This document shows, in pieces, positions 19,495 to 27,679 of a stretch of 64,000 nucleotides of DNA. Source of the DNA: Pseudomonas brassicacearum (lineage in GTDB: Bacteria > Pseudomonadota > Gammaproteobacteria > Pseudomonadales > Pseudomonadaceae); NCBI RefSeq assembly GCF_003732225.1, contig NZ_MOBJ01000001.1:1-64000 (forward strand). Reading direction: 5' to 3'. Every line of letters begins with the position of its first letter. Position 1 is the stretch's first letter. The position numbers and the translations under genes were made by a program. The notes under the pieces were generated by a model that was given only the letters and a program-made list of their open reading frames with translations, had not been told where the DNA came from and searched no databases.

Positions 19495-19524
19495 TCCATG
19501 ACAGCTAACAACGGCTACAAACTA

Positions 19525-19761
19525 TTACGCCTGATGGCTAGTAACGTAGTCGATGGCAGCTTGTACAGTAGTGATCTTCTCAGCTTCTTCGTCAGGAATT
19601 TCGGTCTCGAATTCCTCTTCCAGAGCCATCACCAGCTCAACGGTGTCAAGGGAGTCGGCACCCAGGTCTTCAACGAAGGAAGCAGTGTTCACAACTTCTT
19701 CTTCTTTAACGCCCAGTTGCTCAGCAACGATTTTCTTGACGCGCTCTTCGATGGTGCTCAT
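19525..19761 (-). CDS. acpP: Acyl carrier protein
   Basis: Carries growing acyl chains on a 4'-phosphopantetheine arm. 78 residues, very acidic, with the modification serine S37 in [10 protein letters not shown]. Its ribosome site AGGAGTG is strong. It has its own likely promoter and a downstream terminator, as expected for one of the most abundant cell proteins. Confidence 0.98.
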   Translation of the reverse strand: MSTIEERVKKIVAEQLGVKEEEVVNTASFVEDLGADSLDTVELVMALEEEFETEIPDEEAEKITTVQAAIDYVTSHQA

Positions 19762-19813
19762 ACCTTGTTTTCACTCCTAATGGACAAATTCAGGCAGCTG
19801 GCCAGTGGGTAAG

Positions 19814-19841
19814 TGTATAGAAAGGCTTTTCAGTTTTTCAA
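19814..19841 (-). promoter_or_regulatory. Probable sigma-70 promoter of acpP
   Basis: On the - strand, TTGAAA (19841-19836) and TATACA (19819-19814) are 16 bases apart, about 50 bases before the acpP start, in an AT-rich 192-base gap after fabG. The same DNA contains a CTTTCAGTT/AACTGAAAAG hairpin, so a role as fabG terminator is an alternative reading. Confidence 0.45.
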
Positions 19842-19953
19842 CTGAAAGCTTCACTCCTCAAACCCTGACGACCATCTGCCTATAAATAGATTGCAGCTTT
19901 ATAACGGATTTTAGACAGCTCGTATGACATTTTTTTGAATCAATCCGTCACAT

Positions 19954-20697
19954 TTAACTCATGTACATCCCGCCGTTCACCGGGATTGTAGCCCCAGTAA
20001 CGTAAGCCGCACCGTCCGACGCAAGAAAAGCGACCACAGACGCGATCTCTTGAGCTTGCCCCAGGCGGCCCAGCGGAATTTGTGTCTGCAAGGCTTCACG
20101 CTGCGCCTCTGGCAGTTCGCGAGTCATATCGGTGTCGATGAACCCAGGGGCCACCGAGTTGACCGTAATCGAGCGCGAACCCACTTCACGCGCCAGAGCG
20201 CGACTGAAACCTTCCAGACCTGCCTTGGCGGCTGCATAGTTTACTTGGCCTGCGTTGCCCATGGCACCCACAACCGAACCAATACTGATAATTCGCCCCC
20301 AACGCGCCTTGGTCATGCCACGCAAAACCCCCTTGGACAGGCGAAACAGACTGTTCAGGTTGGTGTCGACGACGTCATGCCATTCGTCATCTTTCATGCG
20401 CATCATCAGGTTATCGCGGGTGATACCGGCGTTATTCACCAGAATCGCCGGCGCACCAAACTGCTCCTGAATGCTTGCCAGCACAGCCGCTACGGACTCG
20501 TCGCTGGTGACATTGAGTTCAAGACCGGCGCCTTGAATACCGTTCTCTTTCAGGGTTGCCGCGATGCGCTCAGCGCCCAAAGCCGAAGTCGCGGTACCCA
20601 CCACGATAGCGCCCTGACGACCCAGTTCCAGTGCGATAGCCTGGCCAATACCACGGCTGGCGCCGGTAACCAGTGCAACTTTACCTTGCAGACTCAT
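19954..20697 (-). CDS. fabG: 3-oxoacyl-ACP reductase
   Basis: NADPH-dependent reduction of 3-ketoacyl-ACP. Short-chain dehydrogenase of 247 residues with TGASRGIG for the cofactor, NNAG, and the Ser-Tyr-Lys set in SIGSVVGAMGNAGQVNYAAAK. ATG 20697 has AGGAGA 7 bases upstream. Lies 17 bases after fabD. Confidence 0.96.
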   Translation of the reverse strand: MSLQGKVALVTGASRGIGQAIALELGRQGAIVVGTATSALGAERIAATLKENGIQGAGLELNVTSDESVAAVLASIQEQFGAPAILVNNAGITRDNLMMRMKDDEWHDVVDTNLNSLFRLSKGVLRGMTKARWGRIISIGSVVGAMGNAGQVNYAAAKAGLEGFSRALAREVGSRSITVNSVAPGFIDTDMTRELPEAQREALQTQIPLGRLGQAQEIASVVAFLASDGAAYVTGATIPVNGGMYMS

Positions 20698-20714
20698 GCA
20701 GGCTTCTCCTAAGT

Positions 20715-21653
20715 TCAGGCCAACGCTGCACGAGCAGCAGCGAAAGCATCCGGGGTGTTCAGGTTAGAGGTCGACACGCCTTCGGCGCAGCGCTTGTTCA
20801 GGCCAGCCAGGACTTTGCCCGGACCGCATTCAACCAGTTGAGTAGCGCCTTTGGCGGCCAGCACCTGGACCGACTCAACCCAGCGAACCGGCTTGTAGAG
20901 TTGTTCGAGCAGATCGCGCTTGAGGGTTTCCAGATCCGGCGCCACATCGGCGCTGACGTTCTGTACCAGCGGGATTTGCGGAGCCTGCCAGTTGATCGCA
21001 GCGATCGACTCGGCGAAACGCTCGGCAGCCGGGCGCATCAGCTCGCAGTGCGACGGCACGCTGACCGGCAGCGGCATGGCGCGCTTGGCGCCACGCGCCT
21101 TGCAGCCTTCGATGGCGCGCTCGACAGCAGCCTTGGCACCGGCAATCACTACCTGGCCCGGCGAGTTGAAGTTGACCGCACTGACGACTTCGCCTTGCGC
21201 CGCTTCGGCACAGGCAGCCAGCACATCGGCATCGTCCAGACCGAGGATTGCGGCCATGCCGCCCTGTCCAGCCGGCACCGCCTCCTGCATCAGCTGACCG
21301 CGACGCTCTACCAGCTTCACCGCATCACCCAGACTCAGGCTGCCAGCCGCGACCAGCGCGCTGTATTCGCCCAGGCTATGACCGGCAACGTAAGCCGGAC
21401 GTGCGCCGCCCTCAGCCAGCCACAGACGCCACAAGGCAATCGAAGCGGTGAGAATCGCCGGTTGAGTTTTGTCGGTTTGATTGAGTTGCTCTTCCGGCCC
21501 TTGCTGGGTCAGTGCCCACAGGTCGTAACCCAGAGCTTCGGAAGCTTCATTGAAAGTTTCAAGGATCAACGGATATTGCGCGCCCAACTCGGCCAGCATG
21601 CCGAGGGACTGCGAACCCTGTCCTGGAAAGACGAATGCGAGGGAAGCAGACAT
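20715..21653 (-). CDS. fabD: Malonyl-CoA:ACP transacylase
   Basis: Loads malonyl groups on ACP. 312 residues starting MSASLAFVFPGQGSQ, with the nucleophile elbow GHSLGEYSAL and a catalytic His in the VPSHCELM region. The reading frame stays open upstream to 21713, but the FPGQGSQ motif must be near the N terminus, so ATG 21653 is chosen. Confidence 0.96.
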   Translation of the reverse strand: MSASLAFVFPGQGSQSLGMLAELGAQYPLILETFNEASEALGYDLWALTQQGPEEQLNQTDKTQPAILTASIALWRLWLAEGGARPAYVAGHSLGEYSALVAAGSLSLGDAVKLVERRGQLMQEAVPAGQGGMAAILGLDDADVLAACAEAAQGEVVSAVNFNSPGQVVIAGAKAAVERAIEGCKARGAKRAMPLPVSVPSHCELMRPAAERFAESIAAINWQAPQIPLVQNVSADVAPDLETLKRDLLEQLYKPVRWVESVQVLAAKGATQLVECGPGKVLAGLNKRCAEGVSTSNLNTPDAFAAARAALA

Positions 21654-21779
21654 GTAACAAGCCCCTAATGATCTTGTCGCCGGAGAATTGACGTCCTGTA
21701 CGGCTGGACGCAAGAAACTGACAGTTGGATGGCCAATTGAACTGAGCGGTCACATTTAAGCATTGTCCGACGAAAATGC

Positions 21780-22790
21780 CTAAAGCAACAAATCCTCAAG
21801 GCGACCGTGAAGCCGCTGCGGCAGGTTCTCCTGAATCTCGATCAAGGCGCGCTGAATGGCACTCTGAAAGCCCTGCACACCGGCCGAGCCATGGCTTTTA
21901 ACGACGATTCCCTGCAAACCGAGGAAGCTTGCGCCATTATGTCGCGCAGGCGCCAGATCGGCCTGCAGGCGCTTCATCAGCGGCAACGCCAAAGCCCCGA
22001 CCATTCTCGATGCCAGGTTTTGCTTGAACAACGCCTCGATCCGACCGGCAATCATGGTCGCCAGCCCCTCGCTGGATTTGAGCAGGATATTGCCGACAAA
22101 GCCGTCGCAGACCACCACGTCAGCCTCACCGCGGTACACGCCATCACCCTCGACGAAGCCGATGTAATTCAGCCCGCGAGCGTTTTGCAGCAGCGTGGCC
22201 GCCAGCTTGACCTGCTGATTGCCCTTAATGTCTTCCGTGCCGATGTTCAGCAACGCGACCTTCGGGCGAACAATGCCCAAGGTTTCAGCCGCCACCGAGC
22301 CCATCACCGCGAACTGGAACAGGTGCTCGGCACTGCAATCGACATTCGCGCCCAGATCGAGCAACTGGCAATAACCACGCTGGGTCGGAATCGCCGCCAC
22401 CATGGCCGGCCGATCGATACCCGGCAAGGTCTTGAGCACATAACGCGACAACGCCATCAGCGCACCGGTATTACCGGCACTGACACACGCCTGAACCTTG
22501 CCATCGCGCAACAACTCAAGCGCAACCCGCATCGAGGAGTCCGGCTTGCCGCGCAAGGCCTGGGAAGGCTTTTCGTCCATGCCGATGACATCGCTGGCCG
22601 GCACAATCGTCAGGCGCGCGCGATCCACAGCCGACTGGCTGGCAATCAATTCTTCTAAAAGGGAGGGTTGACCAACGAGGGTCAGGTGCAGCGAGGGCGT
22701 AGCAGACAGACAAGCAAGGCTGGCCTGAACAATGCTGCGGGGACCGAAGTCCCCGCCCATTGCGTCAATCGCGATGACTTGAGCGGACAA
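21780..22790 (-). CDS. plsX: Phosphate acyltransferase PlsX
   Basis: Makes acyl-phosphate from acyl-ACP for phospholipid synthesis. 336 residues with the N-terminal [10 protein letters not shown] signature, [11 protein letters not shown] and [15 protein letters not shown]. The apparent start is TTG 22790, 3 bases after the rpmF stop; no in-frame ATG lies before the conserved MGGDFGP, so a rare TTG start is likely. Confidence 0.94.
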   Translation of the reverse strand: MSAQVIAIDAMGGDFGPRSIVQASLACLSATPSLHLTLVGQPSLLEELIASQSAVDRARLTIVPASDVIGMDEKPSQALRGKPDSSMRVALELLRDGKVQACVSAGNTGALMALSRYVLKTLPGIDRPAMVAAIPTQRGYCQLLDLGANVDCSAEHLFQFAVMGSVAAETLGIVRPKVALLNIGTEDIKGNQQVKLAATLLQNARGLNYIGFVEGDGVYRGEADVVVCDGFVGNILLKSSEGLATMIAGRIEALFKQNLASRMVGALALPLMKRLQADLAPARHNGASFLGLQGIVVKSHGSAGVQGFQSAIQRALIEIQENLPQRLHGRLEDLLL

Positions 22791-22793
22791 GGA

Positions 22794-22976
22794 TTACTCG
22801 TCAGCGCCCTTGTCGATCACTTTACGGCCACGGTATACGCCTTCTGGCGATACGTGGTGACGCAGGTGAACTTCACCAGTGGTCTTTTCTACGGACAGGG
22901 TGCTTGCCTCGAGAGCATCGTGCGAACGACGCATGTCACGGGCGGAGCGGGATTTTTTGTTCTGCTGAACAGCCAT
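22794..22976 (-). CDS. rpmF: 50S ribosomal protein L32
   Basis: 60 residues, basic, beginning [20 protein letters not shown] as in Pseudomonas L32. It lacks the cysteine zinc ribbon of some L32 forms. ATG 22976 has AGGAG 10 bases upstream. Follows yceD by 13 bases and leads into plsX, the classic yceD-rpmF-plsX-fab order. Confidence 0.97.
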
Positions 22977-22989
22977 AATTGATTAACTC

Positions 22990-23517
22990 CTAAACGTTTG
23001 GGTCACGCTTTAACTGCGCCAATACACTGAACGGGTTGGACCGCGTTACCTCGTCCTCGCTCGGTTCGGGCTCATCGAGACCCGCCGGCTGCTGGCATTC
23101 TTCCGGATGATGAGCAGGCACAATGGGCAAGGCGAGCAGAAGCTCCTCCTCGATCAGTGACTGCAGATCCAAAGGATCTTCGCCCAGTTCCAGCACGTCA
23201 TAACCTTTCGGCAACGACTGGGTATTCGCACCCTCCTTCACCACAGCATAACTGCATTCGCTGTGAATCGGCAGGGTGACCAGCTCAAGACAACGCTGGC
23301 AAACCATTTTGACTTCGGTGTCGATAAAGCTGTGGATTACCACAGACTTACGTTCATCTCGTTCAAAAACGAATTTAGCCTGCACCGTACCGACAGTGTC
23401 GGAAAGCGGGTCGCAGAGTCTCTCCAAATCGGCCAGCAGCATTTCACCTTGAAGGGTGGTGCCACGATCAGCCAATTTGCGCGGGTCAACGTGAGGTGGA
23501 ATCGGGTCATTCAACAT
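22990..23517 (-). CDS. YceD family protein (DUF177), 23S rRNA accumulation protein
   Basis: 175 residues. DUF177 proteins influence 23S rRNA accumulation in E. coli and plants. The protein has the conserved CQRCLELV element and a C-terminal acidic tail with DPLDLQSLIEEELLLALP. ATG 23517 (MLNDPIPPHVDP) matches the homologues; the ATG at 23541 adds eight atypical residues. Divergent from maf. First gene of the rpmF-plsX-fab transcript. Confidence 0.93.
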   Translation of the reverse strand: MLNDPIPPHVDPRKLADRGTTLQGEMLLADLERLCDPLSDTVGTVQAKFVFERDERKSVVIHSFIDTEVKMVCQRCLELVTLPIHSECSYAVVKEGANTQSLPKGYDVLELGEDPLDLQSLIEEELLLALPIVPAHHPEECQQPAGLDEPEPSEDEVTRSNPFSVLAQLKRDPNV

Positions 23518-23622
23518 AGGCGCAGCATTATAGGGATGCACCCAGCCATGTCAAAGGAAATTCAGCCCTGTCCGTCACTTGGAAGCCCCGCTAGAATTTG
23601 CGACTGACTTTTGGAGAGCCGT

Positions 23623-24201
23623 ATGCTGCCTTTATTACTTGCTTCAAGCTCGGTTTATCGCCGCGAATTATTGGCCCGCTTGCAGCTGCCATTTACCTGC
23701 AGCTCACCGGATATCGACGAAAGCCACCAACCGGGCGAGTCAGCCATCGAGCTGGTAAAACGCCTGGCGCATGAAAAAGCCCGCGCGCTGGCCGACAGTC
23801 ATCCTGCCCACCTGATTATCGGCTCAGACCAGGTCGCCGTGCTCGCCGAGCGGATTATCGGCAAACCCCACACCTTCGAGAAGGCCCGCGAGCAGCTACT
23901 GGCTGCCAGCGGCGCCAGCGTGACCTTCCTGACCGGCCTGGCACTGCTCAACAGCCAGACTGGCCACTGCCAGCTCGACTGCATCCCTTTCACCGTACAC
24001 ATGCGCACACTCGACCAGGCACGCATCGAACGCTACCTGCGCACCGAACAGCCCTACGACTGCGCTGGCAGCTTCAAGGCCGAAGGGTTGGGCGTGAGCC
24101 TGTTTCAAAGCACCGAAGGCCCGGACGCCACCAGCCTGGTCGGCCTGCCATTGATTCGCCTGGTGGATATGCTGCTGGCGGAGGGCGTGCAGATCCCCTA
24201 A
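23623..24201 (+). CDS. maf: Maf-like nucleotide pyrophosphatase (YceF type)
   Basis: Hydrolyses non-canonical nucleoside triphosphates; the YceF subgroup prefers 7-methyl-GTP, and the neighbourhood (next to yceD-rpmF) fits YceF. 192 residues beginning LPLLLASSSVYRRELL, with SDQVAVL and the C-terminal GPDATSLVGLPL. ATG 23623 is preceded by GGAGAG. It reads opposite to the yceD operon. Confidence 0.93.
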   Translation: MLPLLLASSSVYRRELLARLQLPFTCSSPDIDESHQPGESAIELVKRLAHEKARALADSHPAHLIIGSDQVAVLAERIIGKPHTFEKAREQLLAASGASVTFLTGLALLNSQTGHCQLDCIPFTVHMRTLDQARIERYLRTEQPYDCAGSFKAEGLGVSLFQSTEGPDATSLVGLPLIRLVDMLLAEGVQIP

Positions 24202-24204
24202 GAG

Positions 24205-24265
24205 TCAAAAGATCGCAGCCTGCGGCAGCTCCTACACAAGCGCCCCGCAGGCTGCGATCTTTTGA
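24205..24265. repeat. Palindromic repeat, GATCGCAGCC family
   Basis: Perfect 21-base arms at 24205-24225 (TCAAAAGATCGCAGCCTGCG and 1 more) and 24245-24265 around a 19-base loop. Same family as 4984-5047 and 52162-52257. Sits between convergent maf and sppA, just before a terminator. Confidence 0.85.
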
Positions 24266-24271
24266 TCAAAA

Positions 24272-24296
24272 AAAACCGGCCACGCGGGCCGGTTTT
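24272..24296. terminator. Bidirectional terminator between maf and sppA
   Basis: Stem AAAACCGGCC (24272-24281) with GGCCGGTTTT (24287-24296), loop 5, with T runs at both ends when read on either strand. It separates convergent genes, so it can end both messages. Confidence 0.85.
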
Positions 24297-24313
24297 TTCA
24301 TGTCGTGCAGCAA

Positions 24314-25303
24314 TCAGCGCAATGTCGGGCCTTGAAAGCCCATCCACATGGCCAACTGCTCAGCCACGCTGGCGCCGAGCTTTTTTGAGAAGCGGTCGAA
24401 CGTCGACTCTTGAACCGTGAAGTCGACCAGCTCTTTCTCGCCGATCACATCACGCGCCACTGAGCTGGCACTGCCCAAACCATCGATCAAGCCCAATGGC
24501 AGCGCCTGCTCGCCTGACCAGACCAGCCCGGAGAACAGCTCCGGATGCTCTTTGTCTTTCAGGCGATCGCCACGGCCTTTTTTGACGCTGGCGATGAACT
24601 GCTGATGCGTGGTGTCCAGCACGCCCTGCCAGAACTCGGTTTCATCAGGCTTTTGTGGCTGGAACGGATCGAGAAACGACTTGTGCTCGCCCGAGGTATA
24701 GGTCCGACGCTCGACACCGAGCTTCTCCATGGTGCCGACAAACCCGTAACCGGCCGCCGTCACACCAATCGAACCCACCAGACTCGCCTTGTCCGCGTAG
24801 ATCTGGTCTGCCGCGCTGGCGATGTAGTAAGCCCCCGAAGCACCAAGATCGGAAATCACCGCGTAAACCTTGGTACCTGGATGCAGAGAACGCAGACGAC
24901 CGATTTCATCGTAGACATAACCCGACTGCACCGGACTGCCGCCCGGGCTGTTGATTCGCAGCACGATGCCCTTGACCTTCGGATCCTCGAACGCCGCGCG
25001 CAAACCACCGACGATATTGTCGGCACTGGCCGACTCCTTGTCGGCAATCACCCCATTCACTTCGATCAACGCCGTATAGCCCGACCCGCGAGTCGCGCTT
25101 TTTTCAATATCCATCAGCGGCGTAAAGAGGATCAACGCGATGAACAGATAAACAAAGGTCAGCAACTTGAAGAAAATCCCCCAACGCCGCGAACGACGCT
25201 GCTCTTGCACGCCTGCAAGCAGGGTTTTCTCCAGTAGCTTCCAGCTTTTGTCGTCGCTACCTTCAGCACTGGCCTTGGCTGGCGCCTTCCATTCGTCGGT
25301 CAT
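24314..25303 (-). CDS. sppA: Signal peptide peptidase SppA (36 kDa type)
   Basis: Membrane serine protease that degrades cleaved signal peptides. 329 residues with one membrane segment (about residues 45-65) and the S49 peptidase domain: NSPGGSP, SDLGASGAYYIASAAD and KASLVGSIGVT contain the Ser-Lys active site. ATG 25303 is chosen; a GTG three codons upstream is also possible. Downstream of the HAD gene on the same strand, as in PA2973-PA2975. Confidence 0.92.
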   Translation of the reverse strand: MTDEWKAPAKASAEGSDDKSWKLLEKTLLAGVQEQRRSRRWGIFFKLLTFVYLFIALILFTPLMDIEKSATRGSGYTALIEVNGVIADKESASADNIVGGLRAAFEDPKVKGIVLRINSPGGSPVQSGYVYDEIGRLRSLHPGTKVYAVISDLGASGAYYIASAADQIYADKASLVGSIGVTAAGYGFVGTMEKLGVERRTYTSGEHKSFLDPFQPQKPDETEFWQGVLDTTHQQFIASVKKGRGDRLKDKEHPELFSGLVWSGEQALPLGLIDGLGSASSVARDVIGEKELVDFTVQESTFDRFSKKLGASVAEQLAMWMGFQGPTLR

Positions 25304-25324
25304 TCCATCCACCCCAACAAAAAC

Positions 25325-25990
25325 TTAATTGGCCCGCTGACCCAGCCAGGCGTGCAATTGCGAAAAATGATCAATGGCCAGACACGGCTCGAACACGCGC
25401 AAGGCCTCTATCGATTGAGCACCATAGCTGACGGCGACCGAATCCATCCCGGCGTTGCGCGCCATCTGCAGATCGAACGACGAATCCCCCACCATCAACG
25501 CCTGCTCCGGGCGGACGTCGCAATGGGCCAGAATCTGTTCAAGCATCAGCGGATGCGGCTTGCTGGCAGTTTCATCGGCGGCGCGGGTGATATCGAAATA
25601 ATCCTCCCAGCCGTGGGACTTCAGCACACGATCCAGTCCGCGACGCGCTTTTCCGGTGGCCACCGCCAGGTGATAACCCTCGGCACGAAACGCCTCGAGC
25701 GACTCGACCACACCTTCAAACAACGGCGAAGGCACGGCCTCCGACGCGATGTAGTGATCCGCATAGTGCTGACGAAACGCCACTAGCTCGTCATCGCCAA
25801 TCTCCGGATACAAGGTCCGAATCGCTTCCGGCAACCCCAGACCGATGATGCCCTTGACGGCCAGATCATCGCGCAGCTGAAAACCAGACCGCTGCGATGC
25901 CACATGCATCGCCTCGACAATCCGACCGATGGAATCAGCCAGAGTACCGTCCCAATCGAAGATCAGCAGTTTGTAATCAAGGCGCGACAC
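25325..25990 (-). CDS. HAD-IA family hydrolase (phosphoglycolate phosphatase-like)
   Basis: 221 residues. Motif I is [10 protein letters not shown] (nucleophile Asp), motif II lies in [10 protein letters not shown], and motif IV in [14 protein letters not shown]. The helical cap is type C1. The substrate is unknown. Start is GTG 25990, inside the end of rluC (14-base overlap), so the pair is coupled as in PA2974-PA2975. Confidence 0.9.
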   Translation of the reverse strand: MSRLDYKLLIFDWDGTLADSIGRIVEAMHVASQRSGFQLRDDLAVKGIIGLGLPEAIRTLYPEIGDDELVAFRQHYADHYIASEAVPSPLFEGVVESLEAFRAEGYHLAVATGKARRGLDRVLKSHGWEDYFDITRAADETASKPHPLMLEQILAHCDVRPEQALMVGDSSFDLQMARNAGMDSVAVSYGAQSIEALRVFEPCLAIDHFSQLHAWLGQRAN

Positions 25991-26939
25991 TCAGGCGCTC
26001 CACAGTCTTGGCCCACATTTCATCGACAGGGGCCTGAAGCTTCAACTCGCCGCCATCAGGCAGCGGTACGGTGAGCATGTAAGCGTGCAGGAACAGGCGC
26101 TTGCCGCCCAGGTCACGAATTTCCTTGCTGAAATCGTCATCGCCGTACTTGGTGTCGCCGGCGATGCAATGCCCGACGTGCAGGGTGTGGACACGAATCT
26201 GGTGAGTCCGGCCGGTGATCGGCTTGGCTTCGATCATGGTGGCAAAGTCGCCAAAGCGACGCAGAACCTTGAACACGGTCACAGACTCCTTGCCCTCCTC
26301 CTCGTCGACCTCGACCATGCGCTCGCCGGAGCGCAGGTTGCTCTTGCCCAGCGGCGCACGGACTTGCTTGATCGAGGCCGCCCAGTTACCGCGGACCAAC
26401 GCCATGTAGCGCTTGTCAACGCCATCGCCGCGCAACGCCGTGTGCAAGTGACGCAACATGCTGCGCTTTTTGGCGATCATCAGCAGGCCGGAGGTGTCAC
26501 GGTCGAGACGGTGAACCAGCTCAAGCTCCTTGCAATCCGGACGCAACTGACGAAAGGCTTCGATTACCCCGTAATTCAAGCCACTGCCGCCGTGAACAGC
26601 GATGCCGCAAGGCTTGTTGATCACGATCAGCGCTTTGTCTTCGAAGACAATCGAGGCCTCGAGGCGCTGCAACAAACCTTGCGCCAAAGGCACAGGCTCG
26701 TCGCGTTCCGGCACACGCACCGGCGGCACGCGCACGATGTCGCCCGCCTGCAGCTTGTATTCGGGCTTGATCCGACCCTTGTTCACACGCACTTCGCCTT
26801 TACGCAAAATGCGGTAAATCAAGGTCTTGGGCACGCCTTTGAGCCGAGCGAGAAGGAAGTTATCAATACGTTGGCCGGCATATTCCGGCGAGACCTCAAG
26901 CAGTTGTACGCTAGGGGTCGAGGGGGCAGTAGTCGTCAT
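25977..26939 (-). CDS. rluC: 23S rRNA pseudouridine synthase RluC
   Basis: Makes pseudouridines at 955, 2504 and 2580 of 23S rRNA (E. coli numbering). 320 residues: N-terminal S4 RNA-binding domain (about 20-85) and RluA-type catalytic domain with the nucleophile Asp in [14 protein letters not shown] 26939 lies just upstream of, and divergent from, the rne promoter. The rluC-rne head-to-head order is conserved in pseudomonads and enterobacteria. Confidence 0.94.
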   Translation of the reverse strand: MTTTAPSTPSVQLLEVSPEYAGQRIDNFLLARLKGVPKTLIYRILRKGEVRVNKGRIKPEYKLQAGDIVRVPPVRVPERDEPVPLAQGLLQRLEASIVFEDKALIVINKPCGIAVHGGSGLNYGVIEAFRQLRPDCKELELVHRLDRDTSGLLMIAKKRSMLRHLHTALRGDGVDKRYMALVRGNWAASIKQVRAPLGKSNLRSGERMVEVDEEEGKESVTVFKVLRRFGDFATMIEAKPITGRTHQIRVHTLHVGHCIAGDTKYGDDDFSKEIRDLGGKRLFLHAYMLTVPLPDGGELKLQAPVDEMWAKTVERLSVAP

Positions 26940-26968
26940 GCCGCGAATGATATCAATTTTTTATGGAA

Positions 26969-26997
26969 TTGAAGCACTTAATCATTGCTGCTATAGT
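26969..26997 (+). promoter_or_regulatory. Sigma-70 promoter of rne
   Basis: TTGAAG (26969-26974), a 17-base spacer and TATAGT (26992-26997). Predicted start is near 27004, giving a leader of about 675 nt before the rne ATG. Confidence 0.65.
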
Positions 26998-27003
26998 CGC
27001 GAA

Positions 27004-27679
27004 CGCCGCCAAAAGCGGCCTGGACAGAGGACAAACGGCAGATTGCCGGCCCTGACCAACGCAATTCATCAGGACGCGAGGCCGTCCTACGGGGCTTTCG
27101 CTACGTTGGAAGGTTCGTGATTGTAACGAGCGCAGGTGACATGAGGCCTGAAGCGAGCGCAGCAAACAGAGTAACCACTCGTCTGATGCGCCGATATTTA
27201 CGGCCAGTTCACAAAGTGCAGTCAGTCTCGAATCAGCCCTTACGCGAATGCTTCGGAAACAACGCCTGTTACAAGCTGAGCGCTAGCGAAACAGCTCTCG
27301 CCCAGTCTTGTGTAGCCATGAGCGTGAACTCCCCATTGGAGAACACGGTAAATGCCAACCCGCTGCGGATTCTGCGCGCGGCAGCACCCGAATTATCAGG
27401 GATACGTGTAGGGTGGAGATGCACAACCGTCGGACTGTGTAGCACTAGGCTTATATTTAGACGCTTCATCTCGTCCACAGTCGCCGGTTGATTCCTCCTC
27501 CTGACTGAGTGCTTAAGTAGCCACAGCAAGCAGGACGCGTACGTCGCGACACCGACCCAATTGGTCGGACCTCGCTAGACACGGGAGTGGCCAACCACTC
27601 CTGACGCACCTGACACCGACCGTGAGAAGTCGTGTGTGCCGAACGCCGTTTCCGGCAGCCCGGAAACCGACGGTACTAC
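27004..27679 (+). promoter_or_regulatory. Long 5' leader of rne (contains the likely rne-II RNA element)
   Basis: About 675 bases without a convincing gene lie between the rne promoter and the rne ATG. Several short frames occur, but none has protein-like composition with a good start. RNase E controls its own level through the rne leader in enterobacteria, and a distinct structured motif, rne-II, is known from Pseudomonadaceae rne leaders. The extent and conservation fit that element, but I cannot draw its exact boundaries without a covariance model. Confidence 0.6.

Noticed and set aside
18266..19501. 411-codon + strand frame over fabF
   Set aside because: fabF on the other strand has all catalytic motifs; this frame has none.
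27117..27491. 124-codon frame in the rne leader
   Set aside because: Unusual composition, no family resemblance and location inside a structured leader; a leader peptide is not excluded but unsupported.
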